Assembly (NCBI GenBank): GCA_030141605.1
Contig: JAQGDQ010000006.1
Span: 1,185,501-1,249,500 of the forward strand
Direction: 5' to 3'
From: Tubiluchus corallicola
Lineage: Eukaryota; Priapulida; Priapulimorpha; Priapulimorphida; Tubiluchidae
Length of the DNA stretch: 64,000 bases
Part shown: positions 45,801-54,800 of the stretch, piece after piece
Position numbering within the stretch: position 1 is the first letter of the stretch
Layout of the letters: every line of letters starts with the position of its first letter
The notes under the pieces: model-generated
Databases searched by the model: none
What the model saw: only the letters and a program-made list of their open reading frames with translations
What the model was told of the DNA's origin: nothing
Made by a program: the position numbers and the translations under genes

Positions 45801-46223
45801 TTTAGAATCCAATGTGGATAGGTATATCTAAATCTGCAATAATTAGCCAATTAATTATATTAATATTTTACATCATTTACTTAAAGTCTAAGTCAAGTAT
45901 ACATCATTTACTTAAAGTCTAGTTTAAGTCAAGAGCAATTTATAAATTTAGTTGTAACCTCAATTCAAATTTATTAATTATCGCATCCATAATTACAAAA
46001 TTTTGGAAACCAAACCAATTATTTTATTATAACAATATTGTACAAAACAAATTTATACCTGTGCCGAAAAGTTGAGATATGTAAATTGAAAACCATTTGC
46101 ACTCGGTCCAAGATGACTGAGACCATCATTAATATGTTCACGTGTGAGTCTACACCCCATGCTTAAGTCAGTGTCAGAAGATGCCATATGATCATCATAT
46201 TTTGTTTCAAGAACCACACTCAT
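35166..46223 (-). CDS. LRGUK: Leucine-rich repeat and guanylate kinase domain protein
   Basis: Fourteen exons (minus strand): 46223-46059, 45558-45477, 44952-44773, 44654-44470, 43096-43007, 42764-42597, 42281-42175, 39503-39384, 39097-39004, 38677-38564, 37733-37538, 37169-36958, 35873-35800, 35517-35166. All phases agree, giving 712 residues. The order matches LRGUK: an N-terminal segment (GLSHLGPSANG), seven or so leucine-rich repeats (DVSGNYLSDL, DLQHNKITVIENL, EINLSDNQIKTLQGLEYC), the LRR cap (VLNLDRNPIQEVEDY), then a guanylate-kinase-like domain (HPVIVIVSPASSQRD, LHTTRPEPDNNN, FDYGLSLDSIE, HCILAMPLDA) and a serine-rich tail. In mammals LRGUK acts at the sperm manchette and basal body. 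Here the Walker A Gly and Lys are absent. One LRR intron is AT-AC. Exons 13 and 14 are less certain; exon 14 could start at other nearby AGs of the same phase. A LINE begins 22 bases upstream of the ATG, so a non-coding 5' exon is likely. Confidence 0.9.
35947..35999. repeat. (GA)n microsatellite, left half
   Basis: Interrupted GA run directly left of the LINE fragment at 36001-36733, in LRGUK intron 13. It has the same strand composition as the run at 36735-36812. Confidence 0.9.
36001..36733 (-). mobile_element. Non-LTR retrotransposon 3' fragment
   Basis: On the minus strand the frame from 36708 reads CDNEKYLGHIISRDNRDD, IRQVGIYYSRANKLCRKF and VKPRLFNTYC, the C-terminal RT/thumb region of a LINE. 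After a frameshift near 36420 it continues with MRKFINYQFDHSARDISVM and SSIRKIWRMKFYA. The 5' part is missing. It is bounded on both sides by GA microsatellite inside LRGUK intron 13. Confidence 0.82.
36735..36812. repeat. (GA)n microsatellite, right half
   Basis: Nearly pure GA run of about 78 bases directly right of the LINE fragment. Confidence 0.95.
37290..37455. repeat. ~89-bp tandem duplication
   Basis: The block starting ATCAAACAATCAATCAAAC at 37292 recurs almost unchanged at 37381, including AAGCAATATATACGAAAT and the CAGTTGT ending. It lies in LRGUK intron 11, just downstream (gene sense) of exon 11. Confidence 0.85.
44655..44772 (-). other. U12-type AT-AC intron in LRGUK
   Basis: In gene sense the intron starts ATATCCTTTTT, the consensus 5' splice site of minor-spliceosome AT-AC introns. 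It ends TTTTCCTAAATTGGACAC, with a branch-point-like TTCCTAAAT (consensus TTCCTTRAY) about 8 bases before the terminal AC. Splicing here joins LQKLNLN, a split Asn codon and NSINKITGIS, restoring an LxxLxLxxNxI repeat in register. No GT-AG alternative near the exon end keeps frame and spacing. Length is 118 bases. Confidence 0.8.
45869..45930. repeat. 31-bp direct repeat
   Basis: ACATCATTTACTTAAAGTCT at 45870 recurs at 45901, followed in both copies by AAGTCAAG. It lies in LRGUK intron 1. Confidence 0.8.
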
Positions 46224-46244
46224 TTTGTTAAACTATAACCCAGA

Positions 46245-48127
46245 AAAAAATCAAATCAAATCAAATCAATTTATTTCACTCCAGCAATACATATATAATA
46301 ATAATAGTAGTAGTAGTAGTAAATCTCCAGTAGTTATAATATAACTTTTGAGACAAATAGTTCTTCGACTGTCATTGCGACAAATTGCACATACAATAGA
46401 TTGTCATCAACACCTAGGTGACTCCACTGGCAAGTTTTCTCACTATAATATGTAATCCAGCATCCTTGTTATAGGCATGTTCCAATTAGCACGGTGATTA
46501 AATTTCAATGGATGATGTTCATAGTGTCTATCTAATTTTGATTTAAATAAATTTACAGATGTTGCTGTTCTCACATCACAGGGCAATCTATTCTAGATTT
46601 CTGGCATCGTACAAGAAAAATAGTCGTATTTACCAGTTTTGAGCGTAGTTCTTGATTTATGAAGAATAGGACCTGATCTTGCTGTGCGATGTACTTGTAA
46701 TTTAACAGGACAATCATCACAGCTGTAAACTCCAGATACATATTTGTATACATCAATTAGTTGGCCACGTAAACGTCTAAAAGCTAATGTAGTTTAACCT
46801 TTTTGTTTTAACTGACTTTCATACGTCAAGTTCATTAGTTCCGGTAACATATTGAAAGCTCTCATTTGGACAGTTTCGACTGGGTCCACTATATATGCTC
46901 TAGGACTATTCCAAATACTACTTCCATACTCCACTTTTGATCGCACAAATGCCACATATAGAAGCTTGAAAGTTTGCAGATCTAGGTATTTGAAATTCCT
47001 CCTTATTAAAGCATTGTTTCATTTGGCATTCTTTATGATTTCTGCTATGTGATCTTTAAAATTTAGTTTATTATCAAGTAATAATCCAAGGTCTTTCTCA
47101 CAAGCACTAAAGTCCAATTCTGCCGGAATGCCACTTGCATATACATTTTGTATTTATACTCATATCCTGCTCCCACAGATACAACCTTACACTTGTTGGG
47201 ATGGAACTGCATACCATTTTCAACTGTCCAATCACAGAGCCCTTCTAGATCCAATTGAAGATCATTACAGCTGGTAAAAGAATCAGATTCAGACCAGATT
47301 TTGCTGTCGTCAGCAAAAAGACGAAGAGAATTTCTCACACAACTAGGCAAGTCATTTATAAATACCACAAATAAACACGGACCTAATACCGAACCTTGCG
47401 GTACACCACTAGTAATCAAGGACTCAGTCGATTTGTAACCATCAACACACGTACATTGACTTCTATTTTCTAAGAAGTCTACTATCCACTGTAAAACTGA
47501 ACCAGTTATACCACAATTTTTAAGTTTTGCAAACAGAAAGTGATGAGGTACAACATCAAATGCCTTTTTCAGGTCCAGTAATATTATATCAAAAGGCTTT
47601 TTGGCATCTTTTAACTCAAACCATGCATCGTAACATTGTAACAGTTGGGTAACCGTTGTTCTACCCTTAACAAACCCATGTTGTTATTCACAAATAATGT
47701 TGTATCTTATCAGATGGTTCATTATATGCTTCCGCATGATTTTTTCTGTCACCTTATTAATTGTATTTAGTAAGCTAACTGGCCTGTAGTTCGATGGATC
47801 TGACTTGTCCCCTTTTTTATGAATGGGAGTGACCTGTGCCACCTTCCATTGTCCAGGTAACTGACAATCAGCAAAAGACCTATCCAGTAAGGTGTATATA
47901 GGCTTAAAAAGCACAGTTCTACATTCATTTAAAATACGTGAATGGTAACTATCTGGAGCAGATTTGTTTACATTGAGATTTTGTAACTCAAAAAGCACCT
48001 CTTCTTCAGTTATGAAAACATTGTTGATATCAGGATTTGTTGCACTGTAGTTACTTCATAGTCAGAAGCGTTGGGACTGAATACACTAATGAAAAAATCG
48101 TTCAAAATTTGTGCCTTCCCCTCTATA
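46245..48127 (-). mobile_element. Non-LTR retrotransposon, 5'-truncated and decayed
   Basis: Gene-sense order from 48127: KAQILNDFFISVFS; then VNKSAPDSYHSRIL, GQWKVAQVTPIHKKGDKSD and NYRPVSLLNTINKVTEKI (RT fingers); HGFVKGRTT; KKAFDVVPHH; then SGVPQGSVLGPCLF and LRLFADDSKIW (RT palm with FADD); and thumb/C-terminal segments such as SKVEYGSSIWN. A stop near 47690 and several frameshifts make it non-functional. The 3' end carries a TTTGATTTGATTTG tail (46252-46275). It resembles Jockey/CR1-group elements; the exact clade is unresolved. It sits immediately upstream of the LRGUK start codon, in the same transcriptional direction. Confidence 0.88.
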
Positions 48128-49020
48128 TTTAAATAAATAAGTATAGGTAAAAAAACATAGATGAAGTCAAATTAACGTAATAAAAGTTGCTCTATGACAC
48201 CAACAAAAACAATAAATATCAAAATATTGTAATTTGCAAATAAGCCTACTGGAATAATTTTTTTAAGAAAAGTTCTAGTTTTAACTGGAGTTTTTCAAGA
48301 ACCTTCTCTACTTCAATTATGTAGGCAATCAATCTAACACAGAAGAGCTAGGAAGATCTAATGCACGACACAAAACATGTGTTGCAGCCACCAGGGCAAT
48401 GGAAGCGCTTTTCAGAGGTTGTCACACGTTGGGGTAATATGGACTTTGGATCAAATTTTGAACTTGCTCTCTTACAAATATTTGTACAGTTTGTCAATAA
48501 AATGTTAAACTTAAAGTACATCCTAAGTTGCAAAAGAAAATTTTTTTAGTTTTACTTGTTAGAGAGACACTAAGTTACACAATTCTTGAATTAGTACTAT
48601 TACTGTATTTTTGAGTTAGATTTTCTCAATACACTTTAAAAAGCATTGTTATTTAGACAAAGGTCATCCATTGATGTAATCCAAAAACTAGTCAGAAATT
48701 TCCACTTCGTCGTCTTGAAGATTTCATCATCTGATATTGATTATTGTATCTTCGGATTACACGGTACCATAGTAATATTAAGATCTACTACTATTATATA
48801 AATCTACGGTTACGTAATAAACTATTAAAAAGGTGTATTATTTAGTGAAGAAGCCATCTTAGCTTACTTTATTCAAATCACAGTGTAATCTTTCATTTCT
48901 TTTTCCTTAGCACCGCGGCACAGCAATCAAAAGTTTAATTTCGCAGTTGCCACAGCAACCACACCTAGCTTTGCTCACAAGAAAAAGCAAGGTTTCTTCT
49001 CTTTCTCTAAACTTATGGTT
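48128..49020. other. Repeat-poor spacer, probable LRGUK promoter zone
   Basis: No coding frame was recognised. This is the first non-repetitive sequence upstream of LRGUK beyond the LINE, so the LRGUK transcription start and a non-coding first exon may lie here. It contains an X-box at 48946-48959. Confidence 0.4.
48946..48959. promoter_or_regulatory. RFX-binding X-box
   Basis: GTTGCCACAGCAAC fits the X-box consensus GTNRCC-N(0-3)-RGYAAC exactly and differs at two central positions from the palindromic ideal GTTGCCATGGCAAC. RFX factors use such boxes in promoters of ciliary genes. It lies about 2.7 kb upstream of the LRGUK ATG and 2.9 kb upstream of the N6AMT1 ATG. LRGUK is the more likely target given its flagellar role. 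Confidence 0.6.
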
Positions 49021-49029
49021 AACAGTTAG

Positions 49030-49610
49030 GCTAGTTAAAGACCGAAGATAATGGCATTATCAGCTTACTCAAAACTCACAAAAGTTTTTGAGAATAGGAA
49101 GATTTCTTTGGAAACAAAAATTAGAATATTCTCAGCCTTAGTTGAAACTGTATTTCTGTATAACTCTGAACTCTGGACATTAAAAGCAAAATCATAAAGC
49201 TGAAATCGATGCGTTTCAAAGGCGAAATTACAGAAACATTTTGGGTATTAGATGGCCAAAAAAATTTCAAACAAAGATCTAGATGAAAAAATAAAAGAAG
49301 AACCTTGGACAAGAAAAATAAAAAGACGCCGTTTAAGATGGATTGGGCATATGTTTAGACTACCTGATGATATTCCAGTGAAGATAGCTCTTGAACAAGC
49401 CATAGAACCAACTAAAAAACCTGCAGGAGGACAAATGTTAACATATTTAGATTTTGCACAGAAAGATTTAAACACTTCAGCATTGATCCTCAGAAATAAA
49501 TGCACTTGAGGCATTGCACCAAGCAGGGAGTCCTGGCATAGGGAGGTGAGCAGAATCATGTCCCTGGACGTATGATTCATTGGATGATAATGATGATGAG
49601 TTAGGCTAGT
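49030..49610 (+). mobile_element. Non-LTR retrotransposon 3' end fragment
   Basis: The frame reads AYSKLTKVFENRKISLETKI, FSALVETVFLYNSELWTL, then RRNYRNILGIRWPKKISNKD and KIKRRRLRWIGHMFRLPDD. This is the typical C-terminal end of a LINE polyprotein (RRxRWIGHxxRxP). The normal stop region is followed by a GATGATAATGATGATGAG tail at about 49583-49600. Frameshifts occur near 49195. Confidence 0.85.
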
Positions 49611-49849
49611 AAACTGAGAAACTTGCAGTTAACTAGACGCATAGCCGTAAAATGACCAGCATAAGGACTGTAGACTTCAAAACTTACAGAAAGTGTGAAG
49701 CCAGTGGCTTATCAGCACCACTTCTGCAAAAATACAGAAACATGGAAGGTTGCGGGTGACAGGGCAGCACAGTGTGCTGATATCTGAGAGTAAAAGACTA
49801 AGTAAAAGATATGCTAAAGTAAAAGATATCTGAGACTAAAAGAGATGCT

Positions 49850-50990
49850 AAAAAGGTGATGTTGAGTATATGTGACAAAAACATTCCCAGAAGCTGGGGG
49901 ACAGAAATTAGAGACATTGCAAGTATGTATTGTTTAGATGGAAATGCTGAAAGAATGCAATGCTTATTGAAGTATCTAGAAGTAAAACCTGTGAAAAAGT
50001 GTGATGATATCACAAAACTGAGATTTATGAAAAATAGTGTGGAAAATTGGGAACAGGCAAAAAACTTATGTGGTGGATTGTGATGAAGAAACTGCATATG
50101 AAATTACTGAATGGAAATTAAACATAATCAAATTAAAATGTACAGTCAACCTCGGATATAAGGGACACCTCCGGACCGAAAAAATTGTCCCTTAATCCGA
50201 TGTCCCTTAAAGCCAAACTTAACCCGGCATCGTCACTTTCTGCGATGGGCCGTGGTAGTAAGTCACACCTTGCGCTCTGTTCTATTTCTTTCATCCATTA
50301 TGAGCATCCACCGGCGTTACCCTTGCCACCAACTAACTACCCACATCATTACAGCCACAAGACCCGGCCATAGTCCAAGGGAATATAGTTGGGCCCGCGA
50401 GGAGTCTCGGCATGGGCTTTTAGGATGTAAAAAATATTTGATCATAAGATCCCTTATATGCCAGGTAGTTTACCTGGGTTTCTATTATGCGGAACCTGAA
50501 GATATTGTCCCATATAACCGAAAGTCCCTTATATCCGAGTACCTTATATATGAAGATTTTTATTATAAGGAAAAACGATACAAAAATTCGGGACCAGTGT
50601 TGGTGGTCCCTTATAAGCAAGTACCTTATACCCGAGTGTGACTGTAATTATGAAAATAAGTGTAAGGATGATTTAATGTGTCCACTGTGTGTGAAAGAGT
50701 GTGATACGACTGAACATCTGTTGAAATGTGAAGTAAGAGTCACTAGTAAGAGTCAATGCTTGGATCAGACAAGTGATAAAATTTAGACAAATTATGGGGC
50801 TCAATGTAGATGTGTAAGAACAACAGTGTGACAGGATACAGTTTTCTTTTTGGCTTTCTCGTTTATGATGTGGATATACAGATACATAGAAATATTAGAA
50901 CAGCCACTGTGAATCGCCATGGAGTAAAGTGATCAGGGGTCATGTCAAACAACATATGACTGCAGAGATTATGATGATGATGATTACATT
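49850..50990 (+). mobile_element. LINE-like fragment split by a pogo-type MITE
   Basis: The left part (to 50140) encodes SICDKNIPRSWGTEIRD, KCDDITKLRFMKNSVENWE and, after a frameshift, AYEITEWKLNIIKLKC. The right part (from 50647) continues NYENKCKDDLMCPLCVKECD and TEHLLKCEVR, a Cys/His cluster (CPLC-x3-C-x4-HLLKC) common near the C-terminus of LINE proteins. A GATTATGATGATGATGAT tail lies at 50968-50986. The two halves belong together once 50141-50646 is removed. The exact family is not recognised. Confidence 0.65.
50141..50646. mobile_element. pogo/Tigger-type MITE (~506 bp)
   Basis: Ends are TACAGTCAACCTCGGATATA on the left and the inverted TACAGTCACACTCGGGTATA on the right. The flanking TA dinucleotides fit the TA target duplication of the Tc1/mariner-pogo superfamily, and the CAGTCAA-CTCGGATATA sequence resembles Tigger/pogo termini. 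Internal CCCTTATA-type words near both ends echo the inverted repeats. Short open frames inside do not encode a transposase, so it is non-autonomous. Confidence 0.85.
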
Positions 50991-51039
50991 AGTAAAAATA
51001 ATTAACATGTAAATATCAATATGCCAATGAAGTGTTTTT

Positions 51040-51750
51040 TGGCAAAGACAAAAGAAGAAATTTGGGACATTAAACAAGCCGTGCTAGTAAAGCTCAAAGA
51101 AATGAAATTAAAAGTAAATGAATGCAAAAGTGAGGAGTTTCACATTAATAAACACAAAGGCTATGAATCCTAGAAGAAATGTAAATATCTTAGCAGTCTG
51201 TTAGGCACTGAAGAAGAGGTCAAAAGAAAGAAAATATTGGAATCAGCTGCTTTCTCAAAACTTAAAAATATCTTCAGTATAACAAGAATATTGGTCTAAG
51301 TGAGAAACTTAGGATCTTCAACACTTACATATCTTCCATTTTTCAATACAACTCAGAATTGTGCACCTTTAAAGTAAATAATCAGTTTGAGATTGATGCT
51401 TTTCAATGATGTTTATACATATCATTATTGTAAATAAAATGGCCAAATGTTATAAGTATAAAGGTTTGTACAACAAAGCCAAAAAAAATTACCAGGAAAA
51501 TAAAACCTGAAGATTTAACTGGATGGGTCATGCTCTGAGATTACCAGAAGACAGACCACTTATTAAAGCTTTCCATGAATCTGCTCAACAACTAAAGAAG
51601 CCACTGGGAGATAAATTGCTCACATGGATGGATTTCTCACAAAAACACCTCAATAGAACATTTCTAGTTTTGAAAGATGCTTCATGGTGGAGAGTAGCAA
51701 AAGAATATATTGTTTGGCAGCAGAAAATGGACGGTCCATACCAGAGCTAA
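51040..51750 (+). mobile_element. Non-LTR retrotransposon 3' fragment
   Basis: Frames in order read KKCKYLSSLLGTEEEVKRKK, ESAAFSKLKNIFSITRIL, LRIFNTYISSIFQYNSELCT and, from 51523, GHALRLPEDRPLIKAFHESA with WMDFSQKHLNRTFLVL. This parallels the fragment at 49030-49610 and is probably a diverged relative. Several stops and frameshifts are present. It ends about 120 bases before the N6AMT1 start. Confidence 0.78.
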
Positions 51751-51877
51751 TAAATTTGATATAAGGCTGTGTTTCTAGCTGAACATTAGATTGACAAAAG
51801 TCTGACATTGTTTTCAGTGTTTATGCACTAAAGAATGTTTGTTTGTCAGGCAGACCACACAAATGTTTTGCATTGCT

Positions 51878-54800
51878 ATGTTGCCAACTCCAAGGTTTTC
51901 ACATCTGTCTCATTTGGATTATGAGCATGTGTATGAGCCAGCTGAAGATACTTTTCTACTCATAGATGCCTTGGAAAAAGATGCTTCCACAATCAGAAAT
52001 CAAAGGTAAAATGAGATGTGTAAAAAATTATTTGTACTTTTTGGCAGTGCTGGGTGGTAAGAAATCATAAGTTTCTAGCACCATGTCACTGTTTCAAAAG
52101 CAGATAATGTAACGTTTGCCACAACCCAATAACATAACTTTGTAATCACTTTCATTATTTAATTTTGTCGAATGCAGTCACTCGAAAAGCATGGGTTTAC
52201 ATAAGTTTAAAGTATGGCTTGAATAGAACTATCTAGAATAACCAGTTCTAAATGAGTCATTCTACAGTAAAAAGTGTTCAGCATTGTTAAAACAGTATAA
52301 TTATATAACTGCCTCTTCTAATAATGTTCAACATTAACAAATTTTAATACTCATTACTCTTTAATGGTTACTGTGTTTCTATTTAAGTTGATATGATAAT
52401 TTTGTATTTCACTAAAGCTTTAGTGCTCGCCGATTTAAATACTGAAATAGTGCTCACTGTTTCAGAGAGCAAGGAAAACAGGATCATTTTTAAATAACTG
52501 GTCAAATGGCAGTCAATTTTGCCTTATGGTACAAAATATCTATATTACTAAACCTTTTATATAGCAAAAAAAAATCGATAGGGTTTTTCATACATTAAAT
52601 ATTAGATCTATTAAAAATTTGGTTTAAGCGTTAGATTTCCAATCTTACTGGAAATCGCTGACACAACTTTTCATTGCCACTTTTTGCAGTGAATTCATGA
52701 CACCTGCCGCTTATTGAATTACACATTGATTTGCCACATTGATCAGTTGATAGAAAGGTAGAACAAAAACTGGTCAGTTGAAAGTTCATTTCACTGATAA
52801 TACAGATAATGGAATCTGTTTTGTCAGTTTTACTAGCATTATCTTATTTGTAACTGTACTTTAATTTACAAAAATTACTTATATTTACTTGATGTTTATT
52901 TTGTAGGCCTCATCTGTGTGTTGAAATTGGTAGTGGTTCTGGATTGGTGATCACATTCTTAGCTTTACTGTTAGAAAGGAAAGCCTATTTTATGTAAGAA
53001 TGAAGTCTCTTGAGTTTGTATGTAAGAGTAATAAAATTCTATATTGGTGTTTATTTGTGGCTACATTGTAGAAGACCAGAAAATTTTTGTTTAATGTGTT
53101 GCAAGTATTGTACAAATTTTTCATTTTTTTTTACTTGCCAATGATTGCTTGTATAAATAGCAAAACATTAAAAAAGAAGTACAGTTTAACACCATTATAG
53201 CAAACATGGTTTGTTGGATACACACCAGTAATTCGAACTCACAAAAAAAGAACAAACTTTCGATATTTATTTAACTAGTCTAATAGCTTTGAATGCAGCG
53301 TACTTGGCTATTGAGTATTGAGGATTTTTTGTTGGGCCCTTGTTTGAGGAGTTTTTATTGCATACCTTTGCCAGCCTTTTGCAAATTAATTTAGAGTTAA
53401 ATTAACCCGTTTTCTTTCTGCTCCAACAAGTTGTTGGGATGCATCATGCGGTGTTACTACATGTCCTGTTGAAAGGTTATTTTGTCTGCTAGCTGTATAA
53501 CAACAATAAGAAACTCGGTGGCTTGTCAGCGAGCTGGTTTACGTATTCACACTGGCAGTTCATTCCTAAGATGTTTCATCAAGTGATGAACCCTATTGCA
53601 AAAACTCTTTATACAAGGGGCAAGCAAAAATTTTGTGCAGACAAAATTGACTATCCTTTTTAATTCTCATTGACTTTACTGAACACATCACGTAAATTTA
53701 CAACAGACTGTGTACACTCAGTTTTATATGAAACATTAATTAATTTTGGTTTATTGAGGTTATATAAAATTCTTTTCACTGAATTTGAATGTAGTGCAAG
53801 GTAGGTGATAACATCTTCTAAAAGTACTTCACATCCTCTATGAAGGCACACATTGAACGTTGTTTATACAATTTTATTAATTGCTTGTCCTTCTAGTAGT
53901 CATCTACATATTATTTGTCTTATTCTATTTCTGTTATATGCTTATGGAGTCCCTAGCAGGTTCGCTATAACGATGTTATACTACGATTTAAATTTGCTTA
54001 ACCTACAGTTGCAGATTTAGTAACTTCTGTAAATTACTACACCCAGGCTGCAACTTACAATTTTTGTCAAACATAGTGTCACTTTTTGTGATATCACTGC
54101 AGAACTGTCAGTTAAGATATTGGATACTGGAGCATATTGGCTAGCTTTTAAAGCTTGGTAGCTGCTAAACTTGCATTGCCTAATCTTGTATTCTTACTTT
54201 GGCATCTTGTAAAAGTGTTTTTCATCTAGCTGCATTCAGTTTCATTGCTACCTTATATATACCTGAACAGTTAGCAGGCTTGTGTGCCTATCTTTTCACT
54301 TATTAAATGTCACTGTTTTCAGAACTGTTCCTTCTGAATGCTTACAAATAGCTGCCAATACTATATTGACAAGCATTATTTTATGTTTAAAACTGACTTG
54401 CATGTAACCCTATTTATGACTGTAATAGTTTGAATTTGTAATTGCAGTTTTAAAATTACCTTTTTCAGATGTACCGATATTAATGAAAAGGCTTCTAAAG
54501 TGAGCTTGCTGACAGGAGCCGAAAATGGGATTCATTTAGAGCCTGTTGTGACTGACTTGGTAACTGATATATCAATTTTTTTATCTAGGTTGAATATAAG
54601 TTAAAAACAATCAGTTTAAACTTTTTGTTGAATGTTTGTGGTTACTTTTTTGGCATTTATCAGTATACATCAAAAGTTTGGGGGTAAATACTGTACTGAG
54701 TTAATTTAAGAAGTCATCAGATTAATTCAATTCAGTGAATTAATTTTATTTTTCTCCACAAAATACAACAATTTCTGTAAATTTATAATAAAAAATTATG

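Noticed and set aside
50252-50641. Plus-strand 129-residue frame
   Set aside because: It is the body of the pogo-type MITE, with TIR-derived CCCTTATA words; not a protein gene.
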